Source: Thermoflexia bacterium | Lineage (GTDB): Bacteria > Chloroflexota > Anaerolineae > B4-G1 > SLSP01 | Length of the DNA stretch: 6,323 nucleotides | Direction of reading: 5' to 3' | NCBI GenBank assembly: GCA_030605705.1 | Contig: JAUWHU010000264.1 | Location: forward strand, 1-6,323 | Program-made: the position numbers and the translations under genes | The notes under the pieces: generated by a model | What the model saw: only the letters and a program-made list of their open reading frames with translations | What the model was told of the DNA's origin: nothing | Database searches by the model: none | Shown: positions 1 to 3,682 of the stretch, piece by piece | Layout of the letters: every line of letters starts with the position of its first letter | Position numbering within the stretch: position 1 is the first letter of the stretch

Positions 1-61
1 ACTTTAGGCACTTAACAATCAAGTCCTGACATAAAGAACAAGAAATTCAACGCAGACGTAG

Positions 62-82
62 TATGGGCAGGTAGTGCCCATA
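62..82. other. Perfect 8-bp hairpin
   Basis: TATGGGCA (62-69) and TGCCCATA (75-82) form a perfect stem with a 5-nt loop, next to the 84-137 repeat. There is no T tract on either side. It could help end or stabilise the MBL transcript. The remainder of 1-178 holds nothing else that I recognise. Confidence 0.5.
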
Positions 83-83
83 A

Positions 84-137
84 CGCGGAGGGCGCAGAGT
101 TTTTTCTGTCTTTCTCTGTGTTCTCTGTGCCTCTGTG
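84..137. repeat. CACAGAG-type hairpin repeat downstream of the MBL gene
   Basis: The arms CGCGGAGGGCGCAGAG (84-99) and CTCTGTGCCTCTGTG (123-137) pair with one bulge and some G-U pairs. On the minus strand the second arm begins three CACAGAG phrases 8-9 nt apart. It starts about 40 nt past the MBL stop, but no T tract follows on that strand, so it is not a standard terminator. Confidence 0.7.
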
Positions 138-178
138 GTAAATTTCCTAGTTTTTTCAGTAGACTCATTGATAAGCTG

Positions 179-880
179 CTATCCGGGGAGGTCAGAGAGG
201 TTTTCGAACGGCCCGCCGTGCCCGACGTAGATGATGCGTGGCGCAAGGGCCGCCAACCGGCGGACGCTCTCACGGTTGCGCTCCAAATCCCAGGCGACGA
301 TGGGCGGTCCGGGTTTGGGGAGCAACCCCATCAGCCGGCCCATCACCAGGTCGCCGACGAGGGCCTCGCCGCTATCCAGCAGCACCGAGACGGAGCCAGG
401 TGTGTGTCCCGGCGTGAGGAGCACCCGCCCGGCGACGCCATAGTCATCCAGCCGGAACTCGTTCTCAAATGCGATGTCCGGCTCGCAGGCAGGGGCGCGA
501 GTGGGGCCGCCTACCCCTGGGATGCGCATCACCACCCCCACGAGCCAGTGGGTTGGGTTGAGGCTGTCCGGCTGGTGGATGCCTTGCCGCACGGCATCAG
601 CGTCGAGGGCATGGATGGCGACCGGCGCGCCGGTGCGCTCCCGCAGTTCCGCCGCGCTGCCGAAGTGATCCACGTGCCCGTGAGTGATGAGGATCAGGCG
701 GAGGTCATGGGGCGCGACGCCGCCTGCACTGAGCGAAGTCGAAGTGTGTTCCGCCAACTGCGCCAGGATGTGATCTGCCTGGCCGGGGTTGCCGGCATCC
801 ACCAGGATGGCGCCACCGTCGCCCCGGATCAGAAAGACGTTGACCGCACCCGTGTTGATCTGAATGACTGTCTTGGTCAT
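179..880 (-). CDS. MBL-fold metallo-hydrolase
   Basis: Metallo-beta-lactamase-fold hydrolase of 233 residues, probably cytoplasmic since no signal peptide is seen. The family binds one or two metal ions (Zn or Fe) and hydrolyses thioesters, lactones, phosphoesters and other substrates. Visible motifs are VDAG (27-30), HGHVDH with His67, His69, Asp71 and His72, TPGHTPGS with His159, GD with Asp177, and a final GHGGP with His221. This is the complete set of metal ligands. The layout recalls glyoxalase II-like hydrolases, but the substrate is unknown. Residues 45-53 (HTSTSLSAG) form an unusual insertion just before the strand leading to HGHVDH and are encoded by a dispersed repeat at 727-746. 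The gene is separated from cobO by 511 bases of repeats, so it is probably transcribed on its own. No convincing promoter was recognised. Confidence 0.92.
   Translation of the reverse strand: MTKTVIQINTGAVNVFLIRGDGGAILVDAGNPGQADHILAQLAEHTSTSLSAGGVAPHDLRLILITHGHVDHFGSAAELRERTGAPVAIHALDADAVRQGIHQPDSLNPTHWLVGVVMRIPGVGGPTRAPACEPDIAFENEFRLDDYGVAGRVLLTPGHTPGSVSVLLDSGEALVGDLVMGRLMGLLPKPGPPIVAWDLERNRESVRRLAALAPRIIYVGHGGPFENLSDLPG
727..746 (-). repeat. Dispersed repeat copy inside the MBL gene
   Basis: Minus-strand CACTTCGACTTCGCTCAGTG has complementary ends (CACT/AGTG). It resembles the TTCGACT-GCTCAG repeats that I recall as widespread in the intergenic DNA of several environmental bacteria. Here it is read in frame as part of HTSTSLSAG, at residues 45-53 of the hydrolase. 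Only one copy is in the window, so the dispersed nature rests on recall. Confidence 0.6.
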
Positions 881-887
881 TTTATAG

Positions 888-896
888 CCTCTCTCC
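888..896 (-). promoter_or_regulatory. Ribosome binding site of the MBL gene
   Basis: Minus-strand GGAGAGAGG ends 7 nt before the ATG at 880. This supports that ATG over the in-frame TTG at 928, which would add 16 residues that are not typical of the fold. Confidence 0.6.
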
Positions 897-999
897 GCTG
901 CGGACTGCAAAACTGACCCAACTACCAATTTCCTAATTTCCCAATCTACCGTATCTTCTCAATAAATAGGGGTAAACATTCCGTCATCTGTTATTCTCA

Positions 1000-1016
1000 C
1001 CACAGAGAACACAGAG
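1000..1016 (+). repeat. CACAGAG-type dispersed repeat, half-element
   Basis: CCACAGAGAACACAGAG. Its inverted partner at 1341-1357 differs at two positions, and the same phrase forms one arm of the hairpin at 84-137. It therefore occurs three times in this window. Confidence 0.75.
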
Positions 1017-1024
1017 AAAAAATA

Positions 1025-1178
1025 GTATCTTCTCAAAAAGTGGGGACAAATCATGGAGTGCGGCAAAAATCAGCCACGAATTTCACGAATTAACACGAAA
1101 AAGAAAGGGAAATTCGTGTAATTCGTGGCAGAGAAGAGCAAGACCGGCTCGAAATGCCCCGGATTATTGAGATGATAC
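1025..1178. mobile_element. Inner MITE-like element with 8-bp target duplication
   Basis: A 154-bp non-coding element. The left end (1025-1045) begins GTATCTTCTCAA and reaches GGGG. The right end (1157-1178), read on the other strand, begins GTATCATCTCAATAA and also reaches GGGG. A hairpin (1074-1128) is centred on the element midpoint, with 28 nt between it and each end repeat. AAAAAATA stands immediately outside both ends (1017-1024 and 1179-1186), as expected of an 8-bp target-site duplication. Several transposase families, such as ISL3, IS1595 and IS66, make 8-bp duplications; I cannot assign one. There is no coding capacity, so movement would need a transposase in trans. Confidence 0.6.
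1074..1128. repeat. CACGAA-type hairpin repeat
   Basis: The arms CCACGAATTTCACGAAT (1074-1090) and ATTCGTGTAATTCGTGG (1112-1128) pair at 16 of 17 positions across a 21-nt loop. Read 5' to 3', the left half has three CACGAA phrases spaced 9-10 nt apart. It forms the centre of the inner MITE-like element. Confidence 0.85.
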
Positions 1179-1233
1179 AAAAAATAGGTCTCTGGGACTT
1201 GGCGTGGTGGGCGCCACGAGACGTAAATTTTTC

Positions 1234-1288
1234 ACCACAGATTACACTGATTTTTTATTTTTTCCGTGCTAATCCGTGAAATCCGTGG
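1234..1288. repeat. CACGGA/CACAGA-type hairpin repeat
   Basis: The arms CCACAGATTACACTGATT (1234-1251) and AATCCGTGAAATCCGTGG (1271-1288) are complementary at 15 of 18 positions, with some mismatches able to form G-U pairs in RNA, across a 19-nt AT-rich loop. It lies near the middle of the outer element once the inner one is removed. Confidence 0.8.
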
Positions 1289-1340
1289 TTAATTTTGACT
1301 CGACCACGCGAATTCCCAAAGAGCCAAAAAAAATAGAAAA

Positions 1341-1357
1341 CTCTGTGTCCTCCGTGG
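1341..1357 (-). repeat. CACAGAG-type dispersed repeat, inverted partner
   Basis: On the minus strand this reads CCACGGAGGACACAGAG, matching 15 of 17 bases of 1000-1016 in inverted orientation. It sits 9 nt from the right end repeat of the outer element; its partner lies 27 nt from the left end repeat. Confidence 0.75.
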
Positions 1358-1358
1358 T

Positions 1359-1375
1359 AAAAATTCCCCCGGAAT
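1359..1375 (-). terminator. Possible weak intrinsic terminator after cobO
   Basis: On the minus strand, 17 nt past the cobO stop, ATTCC-GGG-GGAAT forms a 5-bp stem that is followed by TTTT. The stem is short and lies inside the repeat element end at 1367-1388, so it may simply be part of that repeat. Confidence 0.3.
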
Positions 1376-1391
1376 ATTGAGAAGATACCAA

Positions 1392-1922
1392 TCATCGCTC
1401 GATCCCTTCCCGCGCCAGAACCCCTTGCTGGTAGTAGTGCTTCACCTCTCGCATCTCCGTCACCAGATCGGCCCGCTCAATAATCTCCTGCGGAGCGCGG
1501 CGGCCAGTCAGGATCACCTCCACGCGCTCCGGCTTCTCGTCCAGGAACGCCAGCACCTCCTTGACCGTCAGCAACCCGAACCAGATCGTCACGTTGACCT
1601 CGTCCAGCACGATGATGTCGTACTCGCCCGAGAGCAGCGCCTCCCGCGCCCGTTCCAGCCCCCGGTGGGCCTGGGCCACGTGCTCGGGGGTGACTTCCTC
1701 GCGGCGGATGCAGCACACGTCCCCGTATTGTTCAATGGTGATGAGGGGATGGTCGCGCAGCGCGTCCAGTTCCCCGTAATGCTGGCCTTTCATGAACTGG
1801 CCGATGTAGGCGCGCATACCGTGGCCGGAGGCCCGCAACGCCAGACCCAGGGCGGCAGTGGTTTTCCCTTTGCCATCCCCCGTGTAGACCTGCACGTTGC
1901 CCGTTGAAATATGCTCTTTCAT
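1392..1922 (-). CDS. cobO: Cob(I)yrinic acid a,c-diamide adenosyltransferase
   Basis: CobO/BtuR/CobA-type ATP:corrinoid adenosyltransferase, which moves the 5'-deoxyadenosyl group of ATP to the cobalt of reduced corrinoids, a late step in making or salvaging coenzyme B12. The product has 176 residues, a normal length. An N-terminal P-loop GDGKGKTT is at 15-22, where this family carries it, a Walker-B-like IIVLDEVN is at 103-110, LTGRRAP follows at 138-144, and the C-terminal HYYQQGVLAREGIER matches the family's conserved tail. The ATG at 1922 is the only reasonable start before the P-loop, but it has no good ribosome binding site: the nearest GAGAG is about 13 nt away, so it may be translated by coupling to the aldolase 59 bases upstream. 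No other cobalamin gene and no recognisable cobalamin riboswitch is in the window, so salvage is as likely a role as synthesis. Confidence 0.95.
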   Translation of the reverse strand: MKEHISTGNVQVYTGDGKGKTTAALGLALRASGHGMRAYIGQFMKGQHYGELDALRDHPLITIEQYGDVCCIRREEVTPEHVAQAHRGLERAREALLSGEYDIIVLDEVNVTIWFGLLTVKEVLAFLDEKPERVEVILTGRRAPQEIIERADLVTEMREVKHYYQQGVLAREGIER

Positions 1923-1981
1923 TTTCGGGTAGTCACTCTCTAAAGTGTGGCTGGCGCACCTTTGGCCGGGCGCGAGAGCTC

Positions 1982-2677
1982 CTAGACCTCAGCCGTCCTA
2001 CCGGTCTGGCGACGCCGGTACATCTCCCATAGGCGCGGCAACATCTCGGCAGGCAACGGCGTGACGTGACCCAGCGCCTCGGCCAACCATTGCACTCTGG
2101 CGACGTATTCCAGCCGCTCCAGGTTGATGAGCGCCTCGTCCAAGTGCTGGCCCACCGTCAGACTCCCGTGCTGGCGGATGAGGAGGGCGTCGTGGTTGAC
2201 GATCAGCTCGCGGATGGCGGTCGCGTTCTCCGGCGAGCTGGGCAGCGCGAAAGCAGTGGTGGGAATCTCGCCCAGCAGGATGATGACCTCCGGTAACACA
2301 TCGGAGCGCAGCTCCTTCCCGGCGACGGTGAGCGCGGTGGCGTAGGGCGGGTGCGCGTGCAGCACCGCGCGCACGTCGGGCCGCCGCCGGTAGACTTCCA
2401 GGTGCATCGGCCACTCAGAGGTCGGCTGGAGCGTGGGGTCGCCGGCCGGTTTGACGACACGCCCCTCACCGTCAATCACCAACAGATCCTCGGGAGACAT
2501 CCGCCCCTTGCTCAAACCCGAGGGCGTGATCAGGATGTGACCGTCGTTCAGGCGCACGGAGATATTGCCGTCGTTGGCGACGAGCAAGCCCTCCGCGCTG
2601 GCGATGCGGCCGGTCTCGACGATGGCCTGACGCAGCTCGGCCTCTGTGGCATCCGTTCCAAAACGTAAACAATTCAT
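1982..2677 (-). CDS. Class II aldolase/adducin family protein, FucA-like
   Basis: Predicted zinc-dependent cytoplasmic aldolase of 231 residues. Family members cleave or epimerise short sugar phosphates, as in L-fuculose-1-phosphate aldolase and L-ribulose-5-phosphate 4-epimerase. Visible motifs are the phosphate-binding NDGNIS (35-40) and ITPSGLSKG (50-58), SEWPMH with the likely catalytic Glu88, HAHPP with zinc ligands His107 and His109, and RQHG with the third ligand His170. The spacing from Glu88 to His107, His109 and His170 (19, 2 and 61 residues) equals that of Glu73, His92, His94 and His155 in E. coli FucA. All catalytic positions are therefore present, and an aldolase is more likely than adducin-like non-enzymatic relatives. 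Methylthioribulose-1-phosphate dehydratase is an alternative. The gene follows the sugar kinase by 93 bases and precedes the adenosyltransferase by 59 bases. The start at 2677 is chosen from its ribosome binding site. The exact substrate is unknown. Confidence 0.92.
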   Translation of the reverse strand: MNCLRFGTDATEAELRQAIVETGRIASAEGLLVANDGNISVRLNDGHILITPSGLSKGRMSPEDLLVIDGEGRVVKPAGDPTLQPTSEWPMHLEVYRRRPDVRAVLHAHPPYATALTVAGKELRSDVLPEVIILLGEIPTTAFALPSSPENATAIRELIVNHDALLIRQHGSLTVGQHLDEALINLERLEYVARVQWLAEALGHVTPLPAEMLPRLWEMYRRRQTGRTAEV

Positions 2678-2684
2678 GGGTGCT

Positions 2685-2689
2685 CTCCT
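2685..2689 (-). promoter_or_regulatory. Ribosome binding site of the aldolase gene
   Basis: Minus-strand AGGAG lies 7 nt before the ATG at 2677. This sets the aldolase start there and not at the in-frame ATGs in the heptamer array (for example at 2746), whose translation would add a low-complexity MENGEWRMENEEWR-type leader unlike any aldolase N-terminus. Confidence 0.8.
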
Positions 2690-2786
2690 TTCTCCATTCT
2701 TCATTCTCCATTCTTCATTCTCCATTCTCCATTCTCCATTCTCCATTCTTCATTCTCCATTCTCCATTCTCTATTCTCCATTCTCT
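2689..2786 (-). repeat. GGAGAAT heptamer tandem array
   Basis: On the minus strand 13 consecutive 7-bp units fill 2786-2696, followed by one degenerate unit at 2695-2689. The main unit is GGAGAAT, with variants GAAGAAT and AGAGAAT. The array starts inside the 3' end of the ROK gene, supplies its stop codon, fills the 93-base gap and ends at the aldolase ribosome binding site. Three units (21 nt) encode the seven-residue phrase GEWRMEN. Confidence 0.95.
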
Positions 2787-3682
2787 TCTCCTCCTACGTT
2801 TTGCGCCAGCGCGATGGCGCCCAACACGCCGGCGCGGTTCCCCAACGCGGGCGGCACGATGTAATCATCAATCCGCTCCAAAATTTCCGTGGCGTGGATG
2901 TAGCCGTTGAGCAATTCCTGCACTTCACGGCGCACCAGGGGAAAAAGGAACGGCTGCTGCATCACGCCGCCGCCTAAGATGATCCGCTGCGGCGCGAGGG
3001 TCAGGATGATGTTGGTCAGCCCCAACGCCAGGTAGCGCGCCTCCAGCGCCCAGGCCGGATGGTCGGACGGCAACGTCTCGGCCCGCCGGCCCCAGCGTTG
3101 CTCCAATGCCGGGCCGGAGGCCAACCCTTCCAGGCAATCACCGTGAAAGGGACAGCTGCCGGGGAACGGATCAGCCTCCCAGTCGTGGGGCACGCGGAGG
3201 TGCCCCATCTCCGGGTGCAGCAGGCCGTGCAGTAGTCGGCCCGCCGCCATCCCTCCGCCACCGATCCCCGTCCCGATGGTCAGGTAGACAAACGTATCCA
3301 GCCCCTGGGCCGCGCCCCAGCGCTGCTCGGCTAAGGCCGCGCCGTTCACGTCGGTATCGAAACCCACGGGGAGGCGCAAAGCGCGGCGGATGACGCCAGC
3401 GAAGTCGGTATTGGCCCACCCCGGCTTAGGCGTCGTGGTGATGAAGCCGAAGGTCGGTGAGGCGGGGTCCGGGTCCAACGGCCCAAAGGCGGCGACACCG
3501 ATGGCTGCCAGTGGTTCGTCTAAAGTCGCTTGCTGCTGCCGGAAGAAGGCGATAGCGCGGTTCAGCGTTTCCTCCGGCGTGGTGGTGGGGAAGCGAGTCT
3601 CGCCCCGCAGGTCTTCCGGGCCGCTCCCCACGGCACACACGAACTTCGTTCCCCCCGCTTCGATGCCGCCGTACACGCTCAC
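2771..3682 (-). CDS. ROK-family sugar kinase, fructokinase-like
   Basis: Predicted cytoplasmic ATP-dependent sugar kinase of 303 residues, the usual ROK length. It closely resembles the Bacillus YdhR/GmuE type of fructokinase, which makes fructose 6-phosphate. Visible motifs are the N-terminal phosphate-binding EAGGTK (8-13), TDVNGAA with the likely catalytic base Asp111, GTGIGGG (137-143), HPEMGH (156-161), CPFHGDCLEG (177-186) and ILGGGVMQQ (235-243). His161, Cys177, His180 and Cys183 are the probable structural zinc site; this subgroup has a CxxHxxC pattern instead of the common ROK cysteine cluster. The GTG start overlaps the histidine kinase stop by 4 nt (GTGA). The last residues (ENGE) and the TAG stop are encoded by the GGAGAAT heptamer array, so the natural C-terminus has probably been altered by the repeat. 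Fructose is the best guess for the substrate; mannose or another hexose is possible. Confidence 0.93.
   Translation of the reverse strand: MSVYGGIEAGGTKFVCAVGSGPEDLRGETRFPTTTPEETLNRAIAFFRQQQATLDEPLAAIGVAAFGPLDPDPASPTFGFITTTPKPGWANTDFAGVIRRALRLPVGFDTDVNGAALAEQRWGAAQGLDTFVYLTIGTGIGGGGMAAGRLLHGLLHPEMGHLRVPHDWEADPFPGSCPFHGDCLEGLASGPALEQRWGRRAETLPSDHPAWALEARYLALGLTNIILTLAPQRIILGGGVMQQPFLFPLVRREVQELLNGYIHATEILERIDDYIVPPALGNRAGVLGAIALAQNVGGEENGE

Larger units (their letters stand above)
951..1388. mobile_element. Outer MITE-like element with a nested insertion
   Basis: The ends 951-972 and 1367-1388 are inverted repeats. The outermost 14 bases (GTATCTTCTCAATA and its complement) match exactly, and 18 of 22 match overall. 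Inside them come an inverted pair, CCACAGAGAACACAGAG (1000-1016) and the complement of CCACGGAGGACACAGAG (1341-1357), and a central hairpin (1234-1288). A second, smaller element of the same type occupies 1025-1178. The right end stops 3 nt short of the cobO stop codon. I found no clear target-site duplication at the outer ends, and no reading frame suggests a transposase. Removing the inner element and one 8-bp repeat leaves about 276 bp. The element may instead be two unrelated copies of the end repeat. Confidence 0.45.

Noticed and set aside
19..273. A short minus-strand frame with the peptide QRHREHRERQKK
   Set aside because: It is a translation of the CACAGAG repeat combined with the end of the MBL gene in another frame, a common source of false small proteins.
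74..916. A 280-codon open frame on the plus strand
   Set aside because: It lies antisense to the MBL gene, whose metal-binding motifs are complete. Its product has no recognisable motif, and its first residues come from the CACAGAG repeat.
881..928. An upstream TTG start for the MBL protein
   Set aside because: The ATG at 880 has the better ribosome binding site and begins right at the first strand of the fold.
917..950. A loosely periodic stretch of CCAAT/TTTCC-like words
   Set aside because: The units are too irregular to call a tandem repeat from one copy. It may be a decayed repeat or plain AT-rich DNA.
1203..1218. Small CGTGG/CCACG stem with a 6-nt loop
   Set aside because: A 5-bp stem in repeat-rich DNA is expected by chance. 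It has no T tract and no symmetrical place in either element.
1000..1288. A CRISPR array, because of repeated short units
   Set aside because: The units differ in sequence, are inverted and hairpin-forming, and have uneven spacing; there are no regular spacers or cas genes.
1923..1981. A cobalamin riboswitch or promoter before cobO
   Set aside because: Only 59 bases separate the genes, far too few for a cobalamin riboswitch, and no B12-box-like motif is recognisable.
2678..2746. An N-terminal extension of the aldolase starting at 2746
   Set aside because: The extra residues only translate the heptamer array. The ATG at 2677 has a well-spaced AGGAG and gives the normal family N-terminus.
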